From Tenrec ecaudatus (Eukaryota; Chordata; Mammalia; Afrosoricida; Tenrecidae), in assembly GCF_050624435.1 (NCBI RefSeq), contig NC_134539.1, positions 48,578,001 to 48,642,000 on the forward strand: 64,000 bases of DNA, given 5' to 3'. The notes under the pieces are model-generated. The model ran no database searches, was not told where the DNA came from, and saw nothing but the letters and a program-made list of their open reading frames with translations. This document shows, piece after piece, positions 1 through 11,619 of this stretch. The position numbers and the translations under genes were made by a program. The first letter of the stretch is position 1; each line of letters begins with the position of its first letter.

Positions 1-107
1 ACTGGTAAAAAGTAGTAAAGTAATTGGATCAGGGAACACTTCCCTGAGAAGCTAGCAATGCATGTGATTGGAACTGTTCATCACCGTGAGCACTGAGGAA
101 GGGCACG

Positions 108-350
108 GAAAATAGAGCCTAGTGGTTGGTTAGGAGAGCATTACTAGAGCCTAAAACACCCGAGGTTCACTTCCTCCACCACCACCACTTATTTACTACG
201 GGACCTTGGGAGCCTAAGAAGCCTGTTTCTCACTCCATAAAACAAGGATAGAAATATTACTGATCTCTTAGGATTATTCTAAAGAGAAAAGGAATATGTA
301 CAAAGCAAGCACTTTCAGCAGTGCTGCTCTGGAACTATTAAGAGGGAAGA
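108..350 (+). repeat. MIR SINE
   Basis: Degenerate but nearly full-length MIR. A tRNA-like head (CCTAGTGGTTGGTTAGGAG), then CCACTTATTTACTACGGGACC (match to the TGTGTGACCTTGGGC core), then the CATAAAACAAGGATAGAAAT segment and an AGCACTTTCAGCAGTGCT tail follow the order of the MIR consensus. It lies in ECPAS intron 1. Confidence 0.7.
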
Positions 351-1540
351 TTATTGATGTCTACAAGTTATTTTGAAAGATAGATGATAATGTAGAATAA
401 CCTTATTAACGGTATAATTTCAGTTATGTGGGGGGGGTGTATACACTGTCAATTCCATTGTTTGCTAAAATACAAGGGAAATCTCCTAGCCATAAGTAAT
501 AGTCAACAAAGATTCAGAGAATCTGTTTGGGTTTGGGAGGTGGGGGTGAGTGAAATTTGTAAAATTACCTTTTACCAGCCATCTCCCCCTTTTATTACAG
601 ACATTCTGAAACTAAAAGTAATTTAGTTGAAACTTTGTCAGTTTACATATGTGACTTCAAAGCGAATTATTCGAAGGCACCAACTGCCAAGTATTTCTTT
701 CTTGCTGGAAAAAGAAATATAGAAACCAAATCAGCAGATAGCTAAGGCCCCACAAAATCTACCTTCACCTTAACTGGGACCTACACAAGGCCACGAGCAC
801 ACAACATAAACACAAATACTGCAGCTGCTTCAGAATGAGACCCCATTCTCCTTGGATGATTTTGTTACCCATTCACACAGGCAATTCACCAATGTTAACA
901 CGTTTAATGCCACAAAGGGAACTTAAGACATCATACAGTTTGTCCATTGTTTAACAACCCAAGAACTAGGCTCTCCAGAAGGTCTGGTGCTACTTGACCA
1001 CTGTCAGGCTCCTTGAGACCAACAGAGGAGCAGTCAACTCTGTGGCTATTTGTAACCACACCATGAGACCCAGTCTACTCGTGTCTCCATCCCGCCCAGG
1101 AACATACCAAGAGTTTCGGCTTCCAAAAGGACCATTACTCCCTGTCCTACCAGTTCTACGTCAAAGCAGCAAGCAACGCTAATCTCCCCAAGCCAGTCTG
1201 GTCTTTCACACAAAGATGAATTCCTACCTGCCTGTCCCAGAAGGTTGTTATGAGGGCAAAAGTGAGATCATACATATATAAGTAGCTTTAACTGCCTAGC
1301 ATTAAAGAAACAAAACTATGAGGTCCATCAGGAAATTCAGAAGAGGCTTAAACCAACTTCACAAGGCTTGAAACATGTGATACATGCTTCAGTCCATTTA
1401 ACACAATAATAACCCCTTTCTTGTCTCTGTCATAAACTGGGGCAGGCGGCAGAGGATGTTAAGTAACCTAACGCCTTTCAACGAAGCGTTCCGGGTGCAT
1501 ATCCCATGAGAACACGTGTGACGGCGCACACCTAGCACAC
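351..1540. other. ECPAS intron 1, no recognised feature
   Basis: AT-rich intronic sequence downstream of ECPAS exon 1. No exon with plausible ECPAS continuation was found on the minus strand, and apart from the MIR to the left no repeat family was recognised. The short open frames here have no coding character. Confidence 0.5.
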
Positions 1541-1568
1541 GCGGAGTGCGGGTCCGCGGTGCCCAGGG

Positions 1569-1587
1569 ACTACACTTCCCACAAAGC
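1569..1587 (+). promoter_or_regulatory. ZNF143/THAP11-type (SBS1) motif
   Basis: ACTACACTTCCCACAAAGC closely resembles the ACTACAnnTCCCAnnrTGC element bound by ZNF143 and THAP11 at CpG-island promoters. It lies at the left rim of the island, about 690 bp downstream of the ECPAS ATG and so in intron 1. It could mark an alternative or divergent start. Only the motif is seen; activity is inferred. Confidence 0.5.
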
Positions 1588-2223
1588 ACCAGGCGAACCC
1601 GGCCGGCGGGCGGGGCGGGGTGGGATTCGGGGTGACCACCGCTCTCCCCGAACATGGGAAGCTGCGAAGCCTGTGATCCGGTGCACCCGGCCTGTCCTTT
1701 CTGGAAGCGCCGGCGCGTGCTTTCTCCTCCGACGAACGGCCTGGCCTGCTCGGCCCTCCCCCTCCACCTGCGGGCTAACCCCCGCTGGTGACCTTTCGGC
1801 TGGTGGCCAGGGTGTCACCGCCACGGCATTTCACTCGCTTTCCGAGAGACCCGTTTCCAGCGCGGGCCCGAGCGCCCGGCCAGTGGCCGCGGTGGGGTCA
1901 GCCGGGCCGGGCGGACACTGCTCGCCGGCCCCGCGGCCAGCGGCGGCCGGGGGGCCGGGCTCCAGGGCCCCTTCCGCCCCGCACTGGGGCGGGTCGCGGC
2001 GGAGGTGGCTCCGCCCGGGGCTCCAGTTTCAATTTCGCAACGTGACGGTGCAAACCTGCGGCCTACAAACGCCCGCGGCCCCGGCCCGCCCGCCCGCCAG
2101 GCCCCACGCCCGGCCCGCGCCAAGCCCGGCGCCCCCAGCCCCCAGCCCGGCCCGGGTCTCAGCCCCCAGCCCCCCCACCCCGGCTCCGCGCGGCCCCGGC
2201 CGCAGAACGGCCGCCGCACTTAC

Positions 2224-2263
2224 TGAGCTCGTCCTGGGAGGCGGAGGCGGCGGCCGCAGCCAT
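2224..2263 (-). CDS. ECPAS: ECPAS (proteasome adaptor/scaffold ECM29) coding exon 1
   Basis: The minus strand reads an ATG at 2263-2261 followed by 13 codons, MAAAAASASQDEL, plus one base, then a consensus donor GTAAGT (2223-2218). This matches, from memory, the start of human ECPAS/KIAA0368 (ECM29), a large HEAT-repeat protein that binds the 26S proteasome and links it to stress responses and vesicle traffic. The alanine run and the SASQDEL stretch are the diagnostic part. Position next to PTGR1 in the same orientation agrees with human 9q31.3. Only this exon is in the window; exon 2 must lie left of position 1, since nothing resembling the next expected segment is seen in 1-2217. The 5' UTR boundary is not determined. 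Confidence 0.88.
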
Positions 2264-3180
2264 GTTGCACCGAGGACGGACGGAGGGAGGGAGGAGCCGC
2301 GAGGGGGAGGGCGCGGGGGGCTCGCCGCTCGCGGGGCGGCAGGGACCGGCCGCCGCCTCCGGTCACTCAGCGCCCGCCGCGCCCGCGAAGCCAGCCCGCC
2401 GCCGCCCGCGTCCGTCTGCTGCCCGCGCCGCTGCCCCCGCCCCCCGCGAGCTCGCGGTGTGGCCGCGTCCCGGAGCGGCCCGGCGCCCTGCCCGAGCGGC
2501 GGCTCTGCGGCCCGGCGTCGCGCTCAGCCGCCTCACGCGGGTGTTATATTTAGAAAGAGCTGAGCCATCCTCCCAGCCGCCCCCCCCGCCGGGCCCGCCG
2601 CGCCCCCGCCCGCGCTCGCTCCCGGCGCGTCCTGCCCACCTGCCGCCGCCCGGCGCGCGCGGGAGCCGGCCCGGGAGCGCTCCCCCCGCGCGGAGCCCGC
2701 ACGCGGCGGCCTGCTCCGGAGGCCCGGCCTCCCCGCAAGCCCCCCCGCCCAGCGCCGTGCGCCGCGACCCCGGCGCGGGGCGGCCCCGCGGGCCTCTGAC
2801 CTGCGTCCGAGCCGGTGTCCATGCCGGCGGTGCGGCGAACGGCCCCGCGAGGTGCGGGCTGGGCACCGAGGCGGCGGCGGCGGGCCCGGAAGAGCGGCGG
2901 CGGAGGTCGGCCGGCCCGCCCGCCCGGTCCGGGGAGGTCCTCCGGGCGGGGCCGCAGCTCCCTGGGGGAAAGGTTGGTGGCTGTCCCGTTGGCTGGTCCC
3001 GACCTCGGGAAGCGCGCGTGGCCAAAGGAAGAGACGTCGGCTCGGGAAAGTCGAGCGGGGCTCGGTGTGGGCGCGAGGAAGCCCCGCCCTCGCCTCCCGC
3101 GAACTCCGCGGCCCGGCGCTGACTCAGTCCCCGGGGCCCGGCGCTGCCCGCCGACCGGCCTGCACTTCTAAGGGGCCGCG

Positions 3181-4229
3181 CGAAGCTTCGGGACCCTGGC
3201 GCCCGTGCAAAGTGGGAGAACGATCGCAGGCAGAAACATGACCCAGGGGCCCTCCTGAAAAGTCCAGTGAACCAAGGTTGATTGATTGCGTTCTTTTTTC
3301 AAGGCTCACACTCAACTATAAATGCTTATGTGAGCTATGGAAGTATTCTTTTTATTCAAATACCTATCTTTTTATTCAACCACCTAAATTTATTTTCAAT
3401 ACGATGACTTTTGCTTTATGCCAGAATTCAAATGACAGAACCGCATTAATTGCTTTACTATCAAGAGATGGTCCTGTCATCACAAAGTAGGTAATTAAGC
3501 CAGTTTAATTTTTTTTCTTGGCAGAAGACATCAAGATTAGAAGTAAATAAGAATTGTGTAAAAAAAAAAGAAGTGTGTTTATTCCTTAGAACAAATCTAT
3601 AAAATCCTAATGCTAAAAAAAGGAGTATATGTCATTCAAGATGAGACAGGCAAACCGGTACTTACTACTTAGTAACATTAAAAAAGACCATTTCCTTGAT
3701 TATACAGATGATACACGATTGTTATAAAATGTCAAATGATTCCTAAGACTATGAAATTAAAAGTGAAAGTTCCTTCAACTGCATCCCTCTGCAGAGAAAA
3801 CAGTAAAAAGCATTTATTGTACATCTTTTACGACCTTGTCTTGACCTTGTCTTTCTACACACAAATGTAAAACCCCATAATGGACTTTGATGAGAACTTA
3901 AAAAATAATAATAAAGTTCTTTAGCAGTGTTCTCTCCCACACAATGCTTCGGTGTGAACGCAAAAAGCTCTCCAGCACCACCATCACGTGTTATAATTGC
4001 TGCATAGTACATGAAGTTGACTGGTCTCTTTTGTTAGAGTTCATTCTCTAGTTTGAGCTGAACTACAAAATCAATGTGTGGAGACACTTAACAATCGGTG
4101 AGGTATAAAGCCCTTCCCTTCTGCATGCCCACCATTTCCTCACTTCACTCCACAGAAGTAATCCTGTTTCAGAGTTTTGAAAATACAGCTGTTCCTGAGC
4201 ATTTATGTGAACATATAAAAGTGCCTGCC
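3181..4229. other. Intergenic, nothing recognised
   Basis: Region upstream of ECPAS beyond its CpG island. AT-rich with short A and T runs. No gene, known repeat family or conserved-looking open frame was seen. Confidence 0.5.
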
Positions 4230-4800
4230 CCCAACTGGACACCCCCTTTCAGAAGGGTCATGGAGGAGACAAGCCAGTCAGGGTGCGATGTAGCAACGAT
4301 GAAACACAACTTTCCTCTAGTTCCTAAATGCTTCCTCCCCACCCACTATCATGATCCCAATTCTTCCTTACAAATCTGGCTAGACCAGAGGATGTACACT
4401 GGTACAGATAGGAACTGGAAACACAGGGAATCCAGGGTGGATGATCCCTTCAGGACCAGTGGTGAGAGTTGGGATACCAGGAGGTTGGAAGGAGGTTGGG
4501 TTCAAAAGGGGGAACCGATTACAGGGATCTACATATAACCTGCTCCCTGGGGGACGGACAACAGAAAAGTGGGCGAAGACACGTCAGACAGTGTAAGATA
4601 TGACAAAATAATAATTTACAAATTATCAAGGGTTCATGAGGGGGAGTGGAAAAATGAGCTGATGCCAGGAGCTTAAGTGGAGAGCAAATATTTTGAGAAT
4701 GATGAGGGCAATGAATGTACAAATGTGCTTTACACAATTGATATATATATGGATTGGGTTAAGAGTTGTATGAGCCCCCAATAAAATGATTTTTGTAAGT
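4230..4800 (+). mobile_element. Tenrec-type L1 3' end (copy 1)
   Basis: 5'-truncated LINE fragment that belongs to a family repeated many times in the window. Landmarks: TGTAGCAACGATGAAAC near the start, GAACTGGAAACACAGGGAATC, ATAATTTACAAATTATCAAGG, AATGTACAAATGTGCTT and a terminal CCCCCAATAAAATGATTTTT, i.e. a polyadenylation signal just before the tail. Only 3' UTR is present. Assignment to L1 rests on the A-tail, the truncation pattern and target duplications seen for sister copies. Confidence 0.75.
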
Positions 4801-4857
4801 GCTTGTACCAAGGACTGGTTTGAGGAGAATTTGACTTGCCATAGCCTTCCAGAGATC

Positions 4858-5668
4858 CTGCCAGAGCACCTCAGAGTGAAGAAAGCTGATGGTGCTCCAT
4901 CTTAAAGGCTGGAAGATAAACAAGCAGCCATCTAACTCAGAAACAACAAAGCCCACATGGAAGAAGCACACCAGCCTGAGTGATCACGAGGTGTTGCTGG
5001 GATCAGGTTATCAGGCATCAAAGAACAAAAAAACATATCATTGTGAATGAAGGAGAGTGCGGAATGGAGACCCAAAGCCCATCTATAGGCAACTGGACAT
5101 TACCTTACAGAACAGTCGCGGGGAGGAGACTAGGAGTCAGGGTGCAGTAGAGCAACGATGAAACATACAATTTTCCTCTAGTTCTTTATTCCTTCATCCG
5201 CCCCACTATCATGATCCCAATTCTACCTTATAAATCATGCTAGACTAAAGGATGTACACTGATAACAGATAAGAACTGGAAACACAGGGAATCCAGGACA
5301 GATAAACCCCTCAGGACCAATCATGAGAGTAACAATTCCAGGAGGGGAAGGAGAAGGTGAGGGGAAAGGGATAACCGATCACAATGATCTATATATAACC
5401 TCCTCCCTGGTGGACAGACAAAAGAAAAGTGGGTGAAGGGAGACATCGCACAGGGTAAGACATGACAATATAATAATTTATAAATTATCAAGGGTTTGGG
5501 GGGGAGACAAAGGACAGGGGGGGAAATGAGCTGATACCAAGGACTTAAGTTGAAAGAAAATGTTTTGAGAATGATGAGGGCAACAAATGTACAAATGTGC
5601 TTGATGATGGATGTGTGGATTGGGATGAGAGTTGTATGAGCCCCCAATAAAATGATTTGAAAAAAATA
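4858..5668 (+). mobile_element. Tenrec-type L1 3' end (copy 2)
   Basis: Longer copy of the same LINE 3' region, beginning upstream of the point where copy 1 starts (segment with ACCTCAGAGTGAAGAAAGCTG) and ending in CCCCCAATAAAATGATTTG plus A-run. It follows copy 1 head-to-tail with only about 60 bp between them. Confidence 0.7.
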
Positions 5669-5785
5669 TTGGCCATAACTTGTAATGATCCACACAGTCG
5701 AATGCTTTTGCATAGTGAGTAAAACACAGATAAACATCTTTTAAAAAGTTGTACAAATCTCCAATAAAATTATTTTTTTAAACAT
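5669..5785 (-). mobile_element. RTE (BovB-like) reverse-transcriptase scrap next to an L1-like tail
   Basis: On the minus strand this reads VYLCFTHYAKAFDCVDHYKLW, which matches the highly conserved DYAKAFDCVDHNKLW block of BovB/RTE reverse transcriptase. On the plus strand it runs into a second AATAAAATTATTTTTTT tail (5760-5778) like that of the L1 family. So an approximately 85-bp antisense RTE piece is bracketed by two L1-like 3' ends. Confidence 0.6.
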
Positions 5786-6237
5786 TCTTACCTGTCAGAC
5801 ATTTCAGCTATGCTCTTCTCTTTCAATTCTCACAGTGAAGCTTTGCCTTTATTCTTTCCTTAATCCATCGAATTAATGTGGGTGGATTAACTAACTTACA
5901 CTATTGAATCCATCTTCCCATCACAACTCTCTGGTGGTTTCCCTCGGGTTTCTTTCTCCAGGTACTTTTCTATTTATCAGTGACATTCACACACTGCCTT
6001 CTTTCTCTGCCACCCTTGAAAACGATTTCCTTCCATCCCTGAGTGATACAGCCTTTACAACACGTGCCCTTCTGTGTTGGATTACTTCACTGACGTAATA
6101 CTTTTGACTTTCAGCCATCTGTCTCATGCATCACTCATTCCTTCCTCTGCTCACCAGTTGAAGTGCATGTTAGATTAGAAGGCCTTCCAATTCCACTCCA
6201 CACAAAGCGGAGAATCATTAAGAAGGGGAGGACTTCT

Positions 6238-6516
6238 CCGTCCCCTGGGAGGAGGTTAGATGTAGAAAAGTGGGGGAAGTGAGACATCGGACAGTGTAAG
6301 ATATGACAAAATAATAATTTATAAATTATCAAGGGTTCATGAAGGAGCGGGGAGTGGGGAGGGGAGGGGGAAAATGAGGAGCTGATACCAAGGGCTCAAG
6401 TAGAAAGCAAATGTTTTGAGAATGATGATGGCAACAAATGTACTTGACACACAATGGATGAATGTATGGATTGTGATAAGAGTTTTACCAGCCCCAAATA
6501 AAATGATTTTTTTTAA
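6238..6516 (+). mobile_element. Tenrec-type L1 3' end (copy 3)
   Basis: Short 5'-truncated copy, from CCCTGGGAGGAGG through ATAATTTATAAATTATCAAGG to CCCAAATAAAATGATTTTTTTT. Same family as the copies at 4.2 and 4.9 kb. Confidence 0.7.
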
Positions 6517-6687
6517 GTAGTCCATCAATCACCAAAAGTGGGAGGAGGAGTATGTGAGTAAAGGATGTGACTACCTAGGATTGGAACATCTTAACCAAAA
6601 GTGCCAGGCTGACTGCCAGGGCCCAGTGTGACTTCAGCAGGGCAGTCGAAGGTGAGGTCATCAAGGGGAAGCCAAATTACGCTGGGC

Positions 6688-6845
6688 CTAATAGGCAACG
6701 TGGCTATGGATTGGGCTGTGATCCGCACGGTCAGCACTTAAAACCACCAGCGGCTGGGCTGTCAGTTACAGTCTCAGCGACCCCCAGGGTGTCACTGTGC
6801 GTCAGCATGGACGTGATGGCAGCGAGTGTGGTGTTTGGTTTCGGA
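6688..6845 (+). repeat. AfroSINE fragment
   Basis: Contains AAACCACCAGCGGCTGGGC, TTACAGTCTCAGCGACCCC and ends GATGGCAGCGAGTGTGGTGTTTGG, the body and tail of the tRNA-derived AfroSINE family. The tRNA-like head is degraded. Confidence 0.65.
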
Positions 6846-6969
6846 ATAGGCGATGGAAACCAAACACCGGTTGCTGCATACCATATATACTCCCCCAGTA
6901 TAAGCCAAACCGAGTATCAGCGGAGGCACCTAATTTTTCCACAAAAACTGCATTAAAAATGTGCTGAAA

Positions 6970-7509
6970 CAGTGTAGCAACGATGAAACATACAACTTCC
7001 CTCTAGCTCCTAAATGCTTCCACCCCTCCCACTATCATGATCCCAATTCTACCTTATAAATCCGACTAGACCAGAAGTACACTGGTACAGATACGAACTG
7101 GAAACAGGGAATCCAGGGCGGATGATCCCTTCAGGACCAGTGGTGAGAGTGGCGATACTGGGAGGGTGGAGGGAGGGTGGGTTCAAAAGGGGGAACCGAT
7201 TACAGGGATCTACATGTGACCTCCTCCCTGGGGGACAGACACCAGAAAAGTGGGTGAAGGGAGACATCGGAAAGTGTAAGATATGACAAAATAATAATAA
7301 TTTATAAATTATTGATAATAATTTATAAATTCATGAGGGGGGCTTGGGAAGGGAGGGGGAAAATGAGCTGATACCAAGGCCTCAAGTAGAAAGCAAATGT
7401 TTTGAGAATGATGATGGCAACAAATGTACAAAGGTGCTTGACACAATGGATGGATGGACGGATTGTGATAAGAGTTGTACGAGCCCCCAATAAAATGATT
7501 TTTTTTAAA
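6970..7509 (+). mobile_element. Tenrec-type L1 3' end (copy 4)
   Basis: Starts at GTGTAGCAACGATGAAAC and ends at GCCCCCAATAAAATGATTTTTTTT. It carries a small internal duplication of the TAATAATTTATAAATTATTG segment around 7290-7330. Confidence 0.75.
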
Positions 7510-8184
7510 GGACTGGAAAACTTGGCTTATCCACGAGTATATACGCTCATCTACTTTGACCCCACATGTGGTCAAGTAAAATTGAGCTCCATAGGTTTCC
7601 AAATGCTTATGTTTTCAGAAGTAGCTCATCAGCCCTTTCTTCCCAGACATGTACCGCTCGTCTTTGGGTCAGCAGTCAGCCCATTAACCATTGGCACCAC
7701 CCAGACGATGGAAACACCTGGGTTTAACCCTGAACCAAAAGGGAAGCCTTTGGAGAATTGTAAGCAGCAGAGACATGATCCACGTTAGGTTTTGAAACAT
7801 CTCCCCAGTGGTGGAGGAGAGGTGGGGTGCGGGGTGCACGTAGGAAGCCAGCACAGGAACTGAGGGGAGGGGTGGTGGTTTGGACCGCGGCGGTAGCTTT
7901 GGCGGTCCTGTTTCGTTCAGCAGCTGCATGAATGAGGGCTTGTGTTGGACACGTGGCTGCTATCTTTCTGCAGCAGATCTTTCCCTCTGGACTTGAGAGA
8001 GGGGGCTGCGGGGGAAGAAGGGGTTGGAAGTAATCAAAGACGGGAGCGGTGAGATTCAGCTGGCTCGACAGGGTTTGGCAGAATGCAGACGTCATATTTT
8101 GTGGAGTTCCGCAAACTCGTTACAATGGTGCTTGTAGTCAGTGCTCTCTCTGAGGCAGCCACCCAAGTGGAAATCACAACTGCA

Positions 8185-8310
8185 CGTTCCCTCCTCTAAC
8201 TTCAGCTGTGCGATGGTGTAGTCTACGCGCCCGTTGCAATGGTCATTCTGTCCATAGGTATAAAAAGTTAGATGGAACTATGCTTGTAATATTTAGTTAT
8301 GTATTGAATA
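8185..8310 (+). repeat. Partial copy of an unnamed repeat (hAT-like family A)
   Basis: GGTCATTCTGTCCATAGGTAT followed by AAAAAGTTAGATGGAACTATGC aligns with two longer copies at 18.25 kb and 63.59 kb. Only the middle of the element is preserved here. Confidence 0.5.
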
Positions 8311-8329
8311 AAACTCAGACTTTTCACGA

Positions 8330-8540
8330 AATAAGTTTTTATTCCCTGGCATTTCCCCCCAACAGTATTATTGGAAAGTAATTTACATATCCCATAATTC
8401 AATAGTTCCTTCAATAATATCAAGATTATTTGTACAATCACGCCCGCTTCGATTTTAGAGTACACCAACCACCCCATGGTTAGACTCCTTTAAGATGACT
8501 TAGGCAATCACAGTCCATTCTTGTGCTCCCGCCCCCCTCT
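8330..8540 (-). mobile_element. Old L1 3' UTR fragment
   Basis: TTTACATATCCCATAATTCAATAG and TTGTACAATCACGCCC follow the mammalian L1M 3' UTR in reverse (TTTACATACAATAAAATTCACC ... TGTGCAACCATCACC). A similar piece lies at 11.6 kb. Confidence 0.5.
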
Positions 8541-11500
8541 TTTCTTCATTACTGACTTCAGTATTTGGTCTGCAAGCTCTGTCTACCAGCATGTGCCCTC
8601 CAGTAGGTTAACTCACTTGTCTGAGTTAATTTTTGTTCCCTGTAAATTGGGAGAGAATAATGTTTCCCTCGTGGTGATGTTAAAGGGATCGAATAAAATA
8701 ATAGACACAGGCATCTGGCAGGGTGAACAATCAATATTTTCTAGCAAACTTCTGTTGTCAGGGTTCATCCAGCGGGTTAGCGACAGCGAGGTGTCTCCAT
8801 CCCAGCTCCTGACTTAGAGGCCAAAACCTTTCCATTAGAGAACGCAGTTCCAGCTTGAACTATCATTGCTCCCCGCCTGATAGACTCTTACCACACATGT
8901 ATGGCTTTCACTGGTCTCACAGGAATGTAATTGTCTTCAAAGGCATATTAGGTCATCCTCTTGTTTCTTCTTCCTTCACGTTTATACACATTAATGGTGC
9001 TAAAGAGAATGGCAAGGCTGATCTTTGAGAATATGTAATTAATTATAGGCTGATGTCATTGACATCTTTACCAATCCATTTAGGACTGAGCAAGAACTCC
9101 TGGCACGCAGGGGTGTCCTCTCTCTCGAGTAGAGGGCATCCCCTTGACAAATGTTTGGATATGAACAACATTCCCATAAAAGGGAGCCCTGTCCACCGAG
9201 GCTAATTCATCATTTCACTAAAAACAAAGACAAGCTACGTACACGTGGGGTGACAAGCAAAGAGCTGCCACACTGAGAGGTGAGTGTGTTTGCAGATGAT
9301 GTGTAACCTCCCTCTGCCTCAGGGTCACCACCACGATTGTAGCAACAAAGAATTAAAAAGTAAAACCACCACAATCTAGATAAATCTCAGAAAACTCTAG
9401 GGGCCAGTTTTACTCTGGCCCGCAGGGTCACTGTGAGTCCCTACAGTTCTTAACTCCCAATAATGGAGATGAGTATACTATGATTCTGGTGGTATCGCTG
9501 AGGGAAGCATGGCTAATCTGCCTAATAGGACAGGAAGGTGTGGCTTTGCTCGTGAAGTGTGTGGAAACCCATGATTTTGACTCAAGGAGAGCGCTCGGGT
9601 TCACAGCAGAGCTGATCCAGGCAGGGCTCTTGGCTCTCGTGCTTATGAAAATTGCCAGCCTTTTCTTCAAGGAGCCCCGGGTGAGTTCAGGGGGGTCCTT
9701 AAGCACCAGCCATTGACATCACTAAGGGACCTTGTAAATTATGTGGCAGGCTCTGACTTTCTGCAGGGCAATGTGTCATGTGATAGTCCTTAACACTCAA
9801 AGGAGGGGACACACGACAGCAGATGTCACAGATGTCCTTTGCGCCCCATCAAGACCTCCTGTGTTGTCTTCCTTAAGCCAGTTACAGGTTAGAACACGTA
9901 AGTTCTGAGAACGGAGTTGCAACAAGTGACTTTCCAACACTGCACATACCAGAAGACAGACCATTCAGGCAGCTCTGAGGCGGTCTTGTCAATGGGAGGA
10001 AAGACCTGACAGAGAAACCAGCATGGTGGCTGAGTGCACGAGAACCAGAGAGAAAGGAAACTGGAAAAGGCTGAGCTCTGCCTGGCCAGCGTCTCTGGGC
10101 AGAGGGAGGGAGTGGGGTATCAGGAAAAAGGAGTGCCATTCCCCTTATGAGTATTAATTTTTGGAGGAGGAACCATCAGGTTTTAGGACCATGATGTCCT
10201 CTTCAACAATTTTAGCATGAAAAGAGGAGAATCACTGTGTGTGTGTGTGTGTCTGTGTGTGTCTGTGTGTGTGTACTTGCTCATATGGCTCCTCCAGTGC
10301 TCATTGACCGATATCCACACTTGTCAAGCTAGAGTCTTACTAATGTTTTACCTTGATAAGTTAGCGTTACTGAGAGAGCATCACATTGATCTTCAAAGAC
10401 CACAAAGTCTTAAAACTGTAAATGTACGGGTTAGTCATCTGGAAGACCAGTGTTTTTAGTGAATGCACAATTCCACTTATTTTTCTATCAAGATTTAGCA
10501 TTAGCTTCTATTCAACTGGGTTAATACTAGACAAGCCAGCAAGTGCCTTCCTTTCTATGAGTTTGGAGTGGGCTTTGGAATTTTGAGGAGGAAAATTTTT
10601 TTGTTGTTGTTTTAGAAAAACTGGAGGGTTCCCGAAAAATCAACAGGAGATTGAAACCTAGCGGAAATACAAATTGCGAAGTTGGTGCTAGAGACAAAAC
10701 CAGGACTGCACAGAAGGAAAGCATTGGTCCTTGATCTTATTCCCAGAAAGAAAGTCTGGTTTTTTGTTTGTTTGTTGTTTTCCCTTTAGTTTTGGAATGA
10801 AAGACGATAACCAAAGATATTATAGGATTTCTAGCATCTTAAGTAGAACTCTTAGGAGGATGTATTCCAACTGGAAATCTCATTAATTTCAATTAAGCAA
10901 GCAAGAAAAAAATCCATAGTAGTACAATGTTATCCTTGTAGTACCGGATAATCCTTTATAGAAACACTGTCGCGCTAAGAAGCATGTGTTGACTAAGCAG
11001 ACCAGAAAACAGAGTGCTACATTTTTCAGCAGGTTAGAATGTTACTGTCGGAGGTGGATGTTTGAGCTGCTGTGGAATTGGCTTTGACTCAGGACAGCCT
11101 GGGGTACAGAACAATATGATTCCTGGTCTCATGCCATCACTGTGAGCAATATTATGCTAAAGTGCATTGTTGTGGCGACTGTGTATTTTGAGTTCTCCCA
11201 GCACTACGTTGAACAATTTTCTGTTTTAATCCATAGGGTTTACATTGGTTAGTTTTCAAACATTTTTTTTATGTTCTGTGCACCATGGGCGACTCTCCTG
11301 GTATTTGAAATACTGGTGGCATAACTTCCAACATCATAGAGATATGTAGGCCTATGGGACAGTTAGGGTGAGGTGAGAGGTAAGAGGTAAGAGGATGATA
11401 AAACTCGGATATATTTGACTTGGATTTTGCTCTCATTTTCCCTATTAACAGACCATGAAATAGCAAAGGCACCAGTTTGAAATTTGGTTAGAACTGCGGT

Positions 11501-11619
11501 TTGAGTTGCACTGCCAACTGTCAGACTAGGCAAACAGTACTTAGCCTCCCGGAATCCCGATATGATTATGAGTAAACGACTGCAAGGATGTCAATATGCT
11601 TTCAATCAGCAAGGTTCTA
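8541..11619. other. Intergenic stretch, nothing firm
   Basis: About 3 kb of mixed-composition DNA. It holds a short (GT)n run at about 10235-10275 and small A/T runs. The 9.4-9.72 kb part is open on both strands but no family was recognised and no splice or promoter context supports a gene. Confidence 0.4.

Larger units (their letters stand above)
1540..3180. promoter_or_regulatory. ECPAS: CpG island promoter of ECPAS
   Basis: Very GC-rich, CpG-dense block that contains the ECPAS start codon and first splice donor. It is bounded by AT-rich intron 1 on the left and ordinary intergenic DNA on the right. Transcription of ECPAS runs to the left, so the part above 2263 is 5' UTR and upstream promoter. 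A short AT-rich patch at 2541-2553 (minus strand CTAAATATAAC) sits about 280 bp upstream of the ATG and could be TATA- or MEF2-like, but the transcription start cannot be fixed by eye. Long open frames crossing the island in several frames are a composition effect. Confidence 0.85.

Noticed and set aside
1559-2563. 334-codon open frame on the plus strand through the ECPAS island
   Set aside because: Pro/Ala/Arg/Gly-rich, explained by GC content; overlapping frames of similar length exist on both strands, and the real ECPAS exon lies antisense within it.
2262-3122. 286-codon open frame upstream of ECPAS
   Set aside because: Same low-complexity CpG-island composition, no similarity.
4098-4538. 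146-codon open frame
   Set aside because: Lies in L1 3' UTR; equivalent frames recur in each copy and shift between them.
9428-9716. Complementary open frames of 92 and 78 codons
   Set aside because: No similarity, no splice signals; probably chance or decayed repeat.
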